Positions 1-7,470 of a stretch of 22,979 nt of DNA are shown one piece after another. The notes below the pieces were generated by a model. That model made no database searches. It was not told the origin of the DNA and saw only the letters and a list, made by a program, of their open reading frames with translations. Both the position numbers and the translations under genes were made by a program. Origin of the DNA: a virus. Location: IMG/VR virus record IMGVR_UViG_3300025732_000279, positions 1 through 22,979 of that record. One strand, 5' to 3'. Each line of letters starts with the position of its first letter. Position 1 is the first letter of the stretch.

Positions 1-627
1 TTTCAGCGACCGCACCGCCTGTGGGAAGTCGCAGAGAACGCGCTGCAATCCTCGCCCAACGTGGTCGTGTATTTCGTGGTCGAAGCCGACGACGCAGGCA
101 CGATGGAGATGATTCCCAGCAACCCGTTCAGGAACGTGAACTTCATCTACAACGAACGCAGTCGCAACTATGCGGGGGCAATCAACACGGGCATTCACCG
201 CACGACTGAACCGCTGGTATTCGCTGGGGCTGACGATCTGAACTTTCACGCAGGCTGGCTTGAGATAGCCACCGCCCAGATGGTTGACCCGATCAAGGTG
301 GTCGGCACAAACGATCTAGCGAACCCTGACGTTCTGGCAGGTAGCCATGCCACCCACTATCTCGTTGCCCGTGACTACGCCACGAACGGGGTCGTAGACG
401 AACCCGGGCTGATGCTGCACGAGGGCTACAACCACAACTGGACTGATACCGAATTCATCGCCACCGCCCGTCATCGTGGCGCGTTCACCCCTTGCCTTGC
501 TTCGGTCGTTGAACACAACCATTGGTGCTGGGGTAAAGCCAGCATTGACGAGACGTACAACAAGGGCAGTCGTACTGAACCCGCCGATCGTGTTCGGTTC
601 CTAGAAAGGCAACACTTGTGGACATAG
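1..627 (+). CDS. Glycosyltransferase, GT-A (family 2-like), 5' end cut off by the window
   Basis: The reading frame is open from base 1 (FQRPHRLWEVAENAL...), so the real start lies left of the window and the ATG or GTG codons near 61 are internal. The visible 208 residues resemble the nucleotide-sugar binding half of a GT-A enzyme: a hydrophobic strand (VVVYFVVEADD), a segment NYAGAINTGIHRTTEP like the 'N.g.a.a.N.G...a.g' region of family 2 transferases, then VFAGADDLNF, where the DD is a candidate metal-binding DxD-type motif. It should transfer a sugar from a nucleotide sugar to an unknown acceptor. It overlaps the following GDP-sugar epimerase gene by 10 bases, so the two are probably co-translated and may act on one pathway. 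The family call is good; donor and acceptor are unknown. Confidence 0.75.
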   Translation, partial: FQRPHRLWEVAENALQSSPNVVVYFVVEADDAGTMEMIPSNPFRNVNFIYNERSRNYAGAINTGIHRTTEPLVFAGADDLNFHAGWLEIATAQMVDPIKVVGTNDLANPDVLAGSHATHYLVARDYATNGVVDEPGLMLHEGYNHNWTDTEFIATARHRGAFTPCLASVVEHNHWCWGKASIDETYNKGSRTEPADRVRFLERQHLWT

Positions 628-1559
628 CAATTACTGGGGCCGCAGGCTTCATCGGATCAAACATGGCGAAGTACCTGATCGAAGAGGGTCACCGGGTTCA
701 CGCCATTGACCACGCAGAACCCACCGACCAGTTCAGGCTTGGCATCTGGAATGAGTGCCATAACAAATCTGTTATAGACCTGACCACGACCGAACCCGTG
801 ATCCCGACCGCTGACATGGTGATCCACCTCGCCGCCAACATGGGTGGCGTTGGTTTCTTCCACAAGCACGACTACCAGCCCTACATCGACAACAGCCGCA
901 TCACGTTCAACGTGCTGTCGGCAATCGCACGGTGGGAAATTCCCACAAGTTTTGTCGCGTCGTCTGCCTGCATCTACCCGACGCACCTTCAGATGGATGA
1001 ACGCCACCCGGCGTTGCTGCATGAGGACTTGATTGAATTCGGCTGGCCTGACCAGATGTACGGTCGGGAAAAGTTGATGATGCTTCGACTTGCGGAACGC
1101 CACGAACAGGATGTGCGCGTAGGCATCTTGCACACCGTCTACGGCATCGGGCAGGAATGCGAGGGTGAGCGCATGAAGTTCCCGACCGCTGCTGCGACGA
1201 AGGCATTGAAGGCGCGTGACACGGGATTCGTCAAGATGTGGGGCAACGGGGAACAGAAGCGTTCGTATCTCTACATTGACGATGCCGTGAACAAGATTTG
1301 GGCGATCCTCAACGAGGATTATGACGGCCCGGTGAACGTGGGCTACGAAGGCGCGATTTCGTGCAACGAAGTGCAGACCCTGTGCCTGCAACTAGCAGGC
1401 GTTCCCGAAGCCAAGATTTACTACGACGAAACCGAACCGTCTGGGGTGTTGGGTCGGGACTGCGACAACACGAAGTTCAATGACCTATACGGGGATTTGT
1501 GTCTTGTGAATTATGCTGAAGGCTTTGAGCGTCTCATCAACTGGCTAGGAACACGATGA
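618..1559 (+). CDS. NAD-dependent sugar epimerase, GDP-mannose 3,5-epimerase-like (extended SDR)
   Basis: A 313-aa extended short-chain dehydrogenase starting at GTG 618. The N-terminal Rossmann motif TGAAGFIGS (residues 6-14) binds NAD. SSACIYP (residues 115-121) holds a cysteine (C118) at the position of the catalytic Cys of GDP-mannose 3,5-epimerase. Y148 and K152 form the YxxxK pair, and the later stretch FVKMWGNGEQKRSYLYIDD matches the 'MWGdG.Q.RSf.yIDd' block of the same family. The expected reaction is GDP-D-mannose to GDP-L-galactose or GDP-L-gulose; a GDP-fucose synthase-like activity is the main alternative. The gene lies between a glycosyltransferase (10-base overlap) and the head-tail adaptor (ATGA overlap), so it is embedded in the structural operon. 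The sugar probably ends up on a virion or host-surface glycan, which is inference. Confidence 0.85.
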   Translation: MDIAITGAAGFIGSNMAKYLIEEGHRVHAIDHAEPTDQFRLGIWNECHNKSVIDLTTTEPVIPTADMVIHLAANMGGVGFFHKHDYQPYIDNSRITFNVLSAIARWEIPTSFVASSACIYPTHLQMDERHPALLHEDLIEFGWPDQMYGREKLMMLRLAERHEQDVRVGILHTVYGIGQECEGERMKFPTAAATKALKARDTGFVKMWGNGEQKRSYLYIDDAVNKIWAILNEDYDGPVNVGYEGAISCNEVQTLCLQLAGVPEAKIYYDETEPSGVLGRDCDNTKFNDLYGDLCLVNYAEGFERLINWLGTR

Positions 1560-2161
1560 CGATAACGAACGGCTATACAACTCTGAACGATGTGAAGGCT
1601 GCGTTACGCATTGTCGATGCGGTCGATGACGGCCTGATCGAACTGGCTATCGAAACTTCGTCGCGGGAAATTGACGGGTACTGCAACCGCATCTTCTACA
1701 ACGCTGGCACAGCGGCACGATACTTCGCCGCGCAGAACGAACTTGTTTGCGACGTTGACGACCTCGCCGGGACAGCGATCACGCTGCAAACCGACCAGAA
1801 CGCTGACGGCAACTTTGCTCTGACTTGGACACCATCGAACTACCAGTTAGAACCGTTGAACGGGTACAGCAACGGTCAGGTCTGGCCCTACACGCGCATC
1901 CGCGCCAGCCTGAACTACCTGTTTCCGAACACTAACGATCTGGCTTTGGTGAAGGTGACCGGGGTTTGGGGTTGGCCTTCCGTGCCTACCGCGATCAAGT
2001 ACGCCTGCACGATTCAGGCGCAGCGGCTCTACAAGCGATACGACTCCCCGCTTGGCATTATCGGATTCGGTGACATGGGCGGCATCCGTGTCGGCAGCAG
2101 GCTTGACCCAGACGTTGCCATGTCGATTGACCCCTACCGAAAGATGGATGGCATAGCGTGA
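1556..2161 (+). CDS. Head-tail connector (adaptor) protein, gp6-like
   Basis: A 201-aa protein starting at ATG 1556 (ATGA overlap with the epimerase). The N-terminus (TTLNDVKAALRI, then DDGLIELAIETSSREIDGYCNR) is the helical pattern of phage head-tail connectors: a short helix, then a long amphipathic helix ending in 'I..yc.R.F'. The middle carries predicted beta strands (LVKVTGVWGWPSVPTAIKYA), where 'v.G.wG.p.vP..i..A' is the usual last block before the C-terminal helix. The protein would form a ring under the portal to which the tail is joined. The position right before a tail-terminator-like gene and the tail tube gene supports the role. No separate stopper protein is evident next to it. 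Confidence 0.8.
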   Translation: MTITNGYTTLNDVKAALRIVDAVDDGLIELAIETSSREIDGYCNRIFYNAGTAARYFAAQNELVCDVDDLAGTAITLQTDQNADGNFALTWTPSNYQLEPLNGYSNGQVWPYTRIRASLNYLFPNTNDLALVKVTGVWGWPSVPTAIKYACTIQAQRLYKRYDSPLGIIGFGDMGGIRVGSRLDPDVAMSIDPYRKMDGIA

Positions 2162-2568
2162 CCGCCACGATCAGCGAGGTGAAAGCGGGTCTGGCTGCTC
2201 GTCTGGCGACGATTACTGGGCTTCGCACCTACGCCTACCAGCCTGACCAGATGAACGCGCCAATGGCGTACCCGAACATTGAGCAAGTTTTGTACCACCG
2301 CACGATGCGGTCGGGGCTGACCGAATTCGTTTGCACCGTCAGCGTCTTTGTGGCGCGACCCACAGAACGACCAGCCGAAGCCAGCCTTGACGCATACGCA
2401 TCGCCCACGGGTAGCGCGTCGATCAAGGCCGCTATCGAAGGTGACCGCACGTTGGGTGGCAAAGTGGATGACTGTCAGGTTGAACAGGTGTCCGGGATCA
2501 GTTCGATCACCGCGAACGAAACTGAATACCTGTCAATGGATTTCACCGTGCGCGTGTATTCTTCGTGA
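2158..2568 (+). CDS. Tail terminator / neck protein candidate
   Basis: A 136-aa protein with GTG start at 2158, overlapping the adaptor stop as GTGA. It begins with a helix (ISEVKAGLAARLATITGLRTYAYQPD) followed by beta-rich sequence (EFVCTVSVFVARPTERPAEASLDAY) and ends with a strand (YLSMDFTVRVYSS). This 'helix, then a four-strand sheet ending in a strand with an aromatic' layout is typical of tail terminators or tail completion proteins that cap the tail tube at the head end. The order adaptor - this gene - tail tube agrees. Sequence identity within the family is usually very low, so the call rests on layout and position. Confidence 0.6.
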   Translation: MTATISEVKAGLAARLATITGLRTYAYQPDQMNAPMAYPNIEQVLYHRTMRSGLTEFVCTVSVFVARPTERPAEASLDAYASPTGSASIKAAIEGDRTLGGKVDDCQVEQVSGISSITANETEYLSMDFTVRVYSS

Positions 2569-2747
2569 GCATGAAGTTCAAGATCGTTGGCCCGTGTGCC
2601 GTGCATGACAACCTGCCGGGGGAAGTGGTTGAAGCAACCCCCGCATGGGATGTAGATTTCTTGCTGGCAACGGGTCACATTGAGCCTGCCGAAGTTCCTG
2701 CGCCGAACAAATCAAAACCTGAACCCGTTGGAACGGAGAACGAATAA
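2565..2747 (+). CDS. Small protein of the neck/tail operon, function unknown
   Basis: A 60-aa protein, start GTG 2565 in a GTGA overlap; an ATG two codons later (2571) is equally possible. The pattern 'KFKIVGPCAVHDNLPGEVVE ... LLATGHIEPAE' followed by a Pro/Lys/Glu-rich tail recurs in small proteins between neck and tail genes of actinophages, where 'G.V......eA..Li..GhvEP' is the recognisable part. The role is not known. It could be a minor structural or assembly protein. It overlaps the tail tube start by one base (TAATG), so it is co-translated with it. Confidence 0.65.
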   Translation: MSMKFKIVGPCAVHDNLPGEVVEATPAWDVDFLLATGHIEPAEVPAPNKSKPEPVGTENE

Positions 2748-3157
2748 TGGCAAAGCAAGTTGCAACCGCAGTCGTCGTCAAGGTCGGTGGCGTTGATCTT
2801 TCTTCATACGTCGCATCGGTCAACCTGACCAGCAACGTCGCAGAAGTTGGAACGACCACGTTCGCATCGGGTGGCAACACAGAGCGCGTCGGTGGTCTGA
2901 AGGACAATTCGCTTCAGATTTCGTTCATGCAGGATTTTGCTGCTGCCGCTGTTGAAGCCACGGTGTACCCGCTCATCGGTGGCACGGCTGCGTTTGAGGT
3001 TCTCCCGAACGGTACTGGCGTTTCTTCGACCAACCCGAAATACACGGGTACGGTTCTGGTTACGTCGTGGTCGCCTGTCGCTGGTGCTGTTGGCGAACTG
3101 CTGACCGCTGATGTGACTTGGCCCATCACGGGCGCAGTCACGAAGGCCACCGCCTAA
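2747..3157 (+). CDS. Major tail (tube) protein
   Basis: A 136-aa protein with ATG 2747 and an upstream GGAG. It is beta-rich and nearly free of Cys/Trp, with 'GVDLSSYVASVNLTSN' at the N-terminus and 'TTTFASGG..ERVGGLKDNSL' at about residues 36-58; the latter resembles the 'd.T.fg......glk....l.v.f.qd' block of siphophage tail tube proteins. The C-terminus (GELLTADVTWPITGAV) matches the closing strand of that fold. It would polymerise around the tape measure protein into the tail tube. It lies between the terminator candidate and the frameshifted chaperone, the usual siphovirus order. It is short, with no added Ig-like domain. Confidence 0.8.
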   Translation: MAKQVATAVVVKVGGVDLSSYVASVNLTSNVAEVGTTTFASGGNTERVGGLKDNSLQISFMQDFAAAAVEATVYPLIGGTAAFEVLPNGTGVSSTNPKYTGTVLVTSWSPVAGAVGELLTADVTWPITGAVTKATA

Positions 3158-3188
3158 TTCATTCACTACCTACCTGCGAGGTTTCTAA

Positions 3189-3494
3189 ATGAGACAAGCA
3201 CTTGAAGTGCTGTTCCAAGATGGCACGGTTGAAAAGGTCATCGCGTTCTACCCGGACTATGTGAAGTTTGAGGAACGCTTTGACCGCAACCCCATCGTGG
3301 TTACGTTCGATGATTTCCGTCTGACTAATCAAGGCTTCCTTGCGTGGGCTGCGTTGACCCGCGAGAAACGCACCGCGTTGCCGTGGGAAGAATGGATCAA
3401 CACGGTGGAGAACGTGAAGGCGTTAGATGACGAGGTTGAGCATCCCCCTTTGGAGAGCAGTCAGCCCATTGGTTCATTGCCCGACTCGCAGTAG
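3189..3494 (+). CDS. Tail assembly chaperone, short (zero-frame, gpG-like) product
   Basis: A 101-aa protein starting at ATG 3189 with GAGG upstream. It is acidic and mostly helical (FYPDYVKFEERFDRNP ... GFLAWAALTREKRT), which is usual for the short product of the tail chaperone locus that binds the tape measure protein during tail assembly. The final 13 residues (ESSQPIGSLPDSQ), read after the slippery site, look unstructured and unlike a conserved end. That agrees with the functional long form being made by a frameshift before this point. Confidence 0.8.
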   Translation: MRQALEVLFQDGTVEKVIAFYPDYVKFEERFDRNPIVVTFDDFRLTNQGFLAWAALTREKRTALPWEEWINTVENVKALDDEVEHPPLESSQPIGSLPDSQ

Positions 3495-3595
3495 AAACGG
3501 GCATTGCACCTTCGGTGCTGATGCAAGAATCATCTAGGATGCTCTACACAATGAATGCCTACCTGCGGTGGCGAAGGATCAAGGAAGGCAGGTAA
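3189..3595 (+). CDS. Tail assembly chaperone, -1 frameshift fusion (gpGT-like)
   Basis: Reading 3189-3452 and then slipping back one base to continue at 3452 gives a 135-aa fusion that ends with TAA at 3593-3595. The -1 frame is open from 3440, after a TGA at 3437-3439. The added 47 residues read GEQSAHWFIARLAVETGI, then a segment APSVLMQESSRML, then AYLRWRRIKEGR. This is the classic second half of actinophage tail chaperones ('a...a..tGi.p..l.......m......l..r'). Without the frameshift, the 108 bases between 3494 and 3602 would have no function. The long form is normally made at a small fraction of the short form and bridges the tape measure and tail tube. The frameshift itself is inferred from sequence. 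Confidence 0.85.
3446..3452 (+). promoter_or_regulatory. -1 ribosomal slippery site C_CCT_TTG
   Basis: In the zero frame the codons are CCT (Pro) and TTG (Leu), preceded by a C. The heptamer fits X_XXY_YYZ, so both tRNAs can re-pair on CCC and TTT after a one-base backward slip. It lies 9 bases after the last stop codon in the -1 frame and 40 bases before the zero-frame stop, the expected window. I did not identify a clear downstream pseudoknot. Confidence 0.8.
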
Positions 3596-3601
3596 GCACA
3601 G

Positions 3602-4279
3602 ATGCCCGGTACACGGTCGGTGACTGATCTTGCCGTACTCATTGAACGTGCTGGGCAGGCTGCGCTTGAATCTCAGAAGGAAGGCGTATTCAAGGCTGCG
3701 CTGATGCTGAAGAACAGCATCGAAGGCGAGCGCACGAAAGCCTTGAAAGGCAAAGACCACTTCTCGCGCATGAAACAAAAGAAACAGCGCAGCGGTTCGT
3801 TCACGGGTATCAGACCCGAAACGCACAAGTTGAAGATTTGGTTCGACATGAAAGGGACATACAACCCGACCGCCCTGCTGGTGGCGCGTGGCCCGTGGGG
3901 ACTCATTGAGTACGGTTCGCCTGAACACGAAATCACCGCTGCGCTTGGCAAGGTGCAGTACGAGAAGGGCAAGAAAGGCGCACGGGCGTATGCGTTGCGT
4001 CAGCGTTCGCTAGACATTGCCTACGGTGGGGCAGGGCTGTTCAGCGGTGCAACCCCGTTGCGTACACCAGAGGGGCCGCGATACAGGGTAAGAAAGCACC
4101 CGGGCTTCAAGGGCAAGCAGCCTTTCAAGAAAGGTTTGGAAGCCAAGAAAGATGATGCCGCACGAGTGGCTACCGCGCTGGTGCAGTCGCGTGTTGTCGA
4201 TGTGTGGCGCATGGGTCGGGAAACCACCATCACGGTTCGTGGCGATAAGCGCACCTTCGGGCAGGGGCTGGTCGGCTGA
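3602..4279 (+). CDS. HK97 gp10-like tail completion/minor structural protein
   Basis: A 225-aa basic protein, ATG 3602, seven bases after the chaperone fusion stop. An N-terminal helix (ALESQKEGVFKAALML), a central GPWGLIEYGSPEHEI (residues about 100-114) and a C-terminal HPGFKGKQPFKKGLEA match the HK97 gp10 fold, whose hallmark is '..vE.G......h.i.p' followed by a '...P.l..a......' end. The family normally sits in the neck gene block before the tail tube gene. Here it lies between the tail chaperone and the tape measure, an unusual place. It may be a neck protein moved by rearrangement, or a tail-completion protein adapted to the tail tip. The tape measure start overlaps its stop (TGATG). 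Confidence 0.7.
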   Translation: MPGTRSVTDLAVLIERAGQAALESQKEGVFKAALMLKNSIEGERTKALKGKDHFSRMKQKKQRSGSFTGIRPETHKLKIWFDMKGTYNPTALLVARGPWGLIEYGSPEHEITAALGKVQYEKGKKGARAYALRQRSLDIAYGGAGLFSGATPLRTPEGPRYRVRKHPGFKGKQPFKKGLEAKKDDAARVATALVQSRVVDVWRMGRETTITVRGDKRTFGQGLVG

Positions 4280-6876
4280 TGGCGACGATCACGCAGCGTC
4301 TCGCGTTTCTTATCTCCGCTAACGCGGATCAAGCAATCAAGGCATTCGAGAAAACGTCTGGTTCGGCTGAACGTGAAATGCGTAAAGCGGAAAGCAGTCT
4401 TGCGAAGGCTGGCGCGAGCCTTACGAAGTTCGGTGCTGCCGGACTTGCAGCGGCAGGCACGTTGGGTGGTGGTCTGTTCAAGTTGGCGCAGGGCGCGATT
4501 GACGACCAGAAGGCACAGGCGTTGCTGGCTGAACAGTTGCGTAACTCAACTGGCGCAACCCAGAGACAGATCGACGCTGTAGAAGATTTGATCGACAAGA
4601 CTGCCCGGGCGACGGGCGTTGCTGACGATCAGTTGCGACCCGCGTTGGGCAACCTCGTTCGCGCCTTCGGTGATACCGACAAGGCAACGAAGGTACTGAA
4701 TACAGCCCTTGACATAAGCGCGGCGACGGGGCGCGACTTGGAAACCGTCACGATTGCATTGGGTCGCGCGGCATCGGGCAATGTCGGTTCGTTGTCGCGG
4801 CTGGGGATTCCGCTTGACGAGAACGTAAAGAAGTCAAAGGACTTCAACGCTGCGCTTCAGGCATTGAATGAGCAGTTCGGTGGGGCGGCTGCTGCACGGG
4901 CTGAAACCTATGCAGGCAAGTTGGATCGTGCGCGGGTGGCGATCAGCGAGGCTGGCGAATCTATCGGTTCAGCCTTTATCCCGGTGGTAGAGAAATCTGC
5001 TACAGCGATTGCTGGCACGGTCAACAAACTGGGGGAAATCAACAATGCGACGGGCGGTGCTATCGGCAAGTTCGCAGCCTTCGGGACTGTGGGACTAGGC
5101 GTGGTTTCGACCCTCTCGCTGATGGCGGGGCAGGCGATCAAACTGCGTGACAGGTTCACGACGCTTGGCGATGACGGTGAACGGTCGCTGACGAAACTTG
5201 GCAGCGCAGCCAAGTACGCAGGTCTGGCTATTTCAGCAATCGGACTTAGCGAAGCCGTGTTTGGCGTAATGAATGAAATCAGCGATGCGTCAGGCAAAAC
5301 TGAACGAGCGTTGCAGGATTTGACCATTGCGCTGAACGCTGTTGATTCACGAAAGATTGTTGAACAGTTCCGCAATCTCGTCAAAGAGCAAGACGGTTTC
5401 CGCGCACTATCAAACATCTGGACTGACTTTGGCAAGGAAGTCAAGATTGTTGGTGGCGAAGCATCGCGTGACATTGAAGAGATTGACAAAGCCTTCAACA
5501 AGTTGCTGAAGCAGTCTGGCCCTAAGGCGGCACAGGCTTTGCTTGATGCGTGGTCGGCGCAGAACGCCACGCTGGGTCAAGCCAGCGGTCAATACAAAGA
5601 CAATACGATGCTCATTGAGCGTTACCAGTCGCGGGTCGATTCGCTGACTGGTTCGCAGAAGGCGTTGAACCAGATCAACGCTGAAGGCGTAACCGGGCTG
5701 ACTGACCTGAAGAAAACCTACGAGGACTACTCACGGGCGATTCTGCGTAACGAGGAACGCCAGCAGCAGTTGGACATTGACAAGGCGATTGCCGCGACCC
5801 GTGAACGTCAGAGCGCAGCCGACAAGAAAGCGGCAGAGGCTGCTGCCAAGTTCAAGTCAGAAGTTGAAGCCCTGGCGCAGGCACTTGAAACAAAACTGGC
5901 TAAGGCTCTGTCTGACGCTGAACAGAACGCGGAGAAGGCGAACACGGCTTACAAGAACTACCGCGACAGCATCGGTGGTTCTGTCTCCGGCGTGGTCAAT
6001 TTTGCGAACGCGCAGAAGATCGCTGAAGATAACGTCAAGGCTTTGGCTGATGCGACGACGAAGCGCACCGAAGCACAGCAGAAACTTGATGACCTGCTGA
6101 AGGACAAAGACGCTACGCCTGAAGCGGTGGCTGAAGCGCGACGCGAGTTGGCTGACGCGACGAAGGAAGTTACCGACGCAGAGAAACTGCCGATGACATT
6201 TGACGCTGCCCTGAAGGGGCAGGTCGGTTCGGCAGAGACGTTCAAGACACAGTTGCAAACCCTGCTGGATTTGGGTGCGGATCAGGCGTTGATCGACCAG
6301 TTGACTTCGGCTGGTGCTGACGCTGGCGGCTCGATCATCAAGGGCATTTTGGCTTCGGCTGATCCGAAAGCCCGGGTGGAAGAACTTGACGCAACCCTTG
6401 CTTCGGTGTCCACTCTGGCTGACACCATCGGCAAGAGCGCAGCCGATTCCTTCTTTGGGGCTGGCGTGAAACTGGCAACCGACCTGCTGGCTGGTGTGAA
6501 AGACACCGTTGACAGCATTGACGTTGAGAAACTCAAGACTGGCAAGAACCCGAAGCGAGCATTGAAGCGCAAGACCGCTGCCGTTGATGCGTCGTTCGGC
6601 GCGTTGTTTGGGCTGGCTGGTTTGGACATTCCTGAACTGGCTGACGGTGGCATTGTCAAGGCTTCGGCTGGTGGCACGTTGGTTCGTGTGGGCGAGGGCG
6701 GTCGTGATGAAGCGATCCTGCCCCTGCCGTCTCCGATGCAGCAGCCAACTATCATCAACGTCACGGTCAATGCCGGGATGGGTGCGGATGGTACGCAGGT
6801 CGGTAAGCAGATCGTGGATGAACTTGTTGCGTATCAGCGTCGGGTTGGTGCGCTACCGATAAAGGTGAGTGGATAA
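4279..6876 (+). CDS. Tape measure protein
   Basis: At 865 aa this is the longest gene in the window. The N-terminus (ATITQRLAFLISANADQA.KAFE) is typical of tape measure proteins. Three hydrophobic segments at about residues 48-70, 260-285 and 312-335 could insert into the host membrane during DNA ejection. A Lys/Ala/Glu-rich coiled coil spans about residues 500-565. The C-terminus has the usual ADGGIVKASAGGTLVRVGEGGRDEA-like signature, shown here by 'GGIV', 'VGEGGRDEAILPL' and a final beta segment (IINVTVNAGMG). At about 1.5 angstrom per residue it would set a tail near 130 nm. I see no lysozyme or peptidase insert. It is preceded by the chaperone locus and followed by tail-tip genes. Confidence 0.93.
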   Translation: MATITQRLAFLISANADQAIKAFEKTSGSAEREMRKAESSLAKAGASLTKFGAAGLAAAGTLGGGLFKLAQGAIDDQKAQALLAEQLRNSTGATQRQIDAVEDLIDKTARATGVADDQLRPALGNLVRAFGDTDKATKVLNTALDISAATGRDLETVTIALGRAASGNVGSLSRLGIPLDENVKKSKDFNAALQALNEQFGGAAAARAETYAGKLDRARVAISEAGESIGSAFIPVVEKSATAIAGTVNKLGEINNATGGAIGKFAAFGTVGLGVVSTLSLMAGQAIKLRDRFTTLGDDGERSLTKLGSAAKYAGLAISAIGLSEAVFGVMNEISDASGKTERALQDLTIALNAVDSRKIVEQFRNLVKEQDGFRALSNIWTDFGKEVKIVGGEASRDIEEIDKAFNKLLKQSGPKAAQALLDAWSAQNATLGQASGQYKDNTMLIERYQSRVDSLTGSQKALNQINAEGVTGLTDLKKTYEDYSRAILRNEERQQQLDIDKAIAATRERQSAADKKAAEAAAKFKSEVEALAQALETKLAKALSDAEQNAEKANTAYKNYRDSIGGSVSGVVNFANAQKIAEDNVKALADATTKRTEAQQKLDDLLKDKDATPEAVAEARRELADATKEVTDAEKLPMTFDAALKGQVGSAETFKTQLQTLLDLGADQALIDQLTSAGADAGGSIIKGILASADPKARVEELDATLASVSTLADTIGKSAADSFFGAGVKLATDLLAGVKDTVDSIDVEKLKTGKNPKRALKRKTAAVDASFGALFGLAGLDIPELADGGIVKASAGGTLVRVGEGGRDEAILPLPSPMQQPTIINVTVNAGMGADGTQVGKQIVDELVAYQRRVGALPIKVSG

Positions 6877-7467
6877 ATGGCTTCAGGGTTTCCGGGTTCG
6901 ATTGACAGTTTCACTAATCCGCTGACGACTTCACCGTTGAACAGCCCTAGCCACGCGGGGCAGCATCAAGATTTGAATGATGCGGTGAACAAAATCGAAA
7001 CCTACATGGGGCTAGTGAAGGTGACCGCTCAGGCCATTACCGCGGCTTCCACTTTAACCATTTCCAATTGTTTCAGCAGTCTTTACGACAACTACAGAAT
7101 CGTAGTTAGCGGTTTACAGTCACCGACGCAACAGTTCGTAAACTGCACTCTTTCGTCTGGCAGCGCGTATACGAGTTGTATCGACTACAAAAAATACGAC
7201 GGAACAGGTGCTGGATCAAACATTTCGACGAGCAACATTCAGTTAGGTTTGTCCGGCGCGAATGCTGGTAACTGCATCATTTTCGACGTTACTGCGCCGT
7301 TTTTGTCTATCCCTACGACCTTCTCAGGAATGAACGAAGGCGGAAACTATTTCGGAGTATTCCACGGCAGACAAACATCTAACACGAGTTCTACTGGCCT
7401 CGTTATGGACTGGCGAGACACCGTAACCGCTACCGGTTATGTCCGCGTGTACGGCTACCGCAACTAG
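6877..7467 (+). CDS. Tail-tip / receptor-binding protein candidate, paralogue A
   Basis: A 196-aa protein directly after the tape measure stop (TAA then ATG 6877), with AGGTGAG upstream. The N-terminus (FPGSIDSFTNPL, then SPSHAGQHQDLNDAV) is a recurrent phage tail-fibre attachment motif. The rest is a Ser/Thr/Asn-rich beta domain holding 'CFSSLYDNYRIVVSGL' and ending 'GYVRVYGYRN'. The same domain, with the same ending, recurs in the protein at 9534-10112, so the two genes are paralogues on either side of the hub gene. The coding sequence uses more A/T-ending codons than its neighbours, a sign of separate recombination history. Receptor or glycan binding is inference. Confidence 0.65.
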   Translation: MASGFPGSIDSFTNPLTTSPLNSPSHAGQHQDLNDAVNKIETYMGLVKVTAQAITAASTLTISNCFSSLYDNYRIVVSGLQSPTQQFVNCTLSSGSAYTSCIDYKKYDGTGAGSNISTSNIQLGLSGANAGNCIIFDVTAPFLSIPTTFSGMNEGGNYFGVFHGRQTSNTSSTGLVMDWRDTVTATGYVRVYGYRN

Positions 7468-7470
7468 ACC

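Noticed and set aside
657-1391. Open frame of 244 codons on the minus strand opposite the epimerase gene
   Set aside because: The plus strand here has a clear epimerase with catalytic motifs. The minus frame shows no motif or SD and is a shadow of the codon pattern.
4908-5570. Open frame of 220 codons on the minus strand inside the tape measure gene
   Set aside because: Ser/Ala-rich reverse reading of a GC-biased gene, with no recognisable domain and no promoter.
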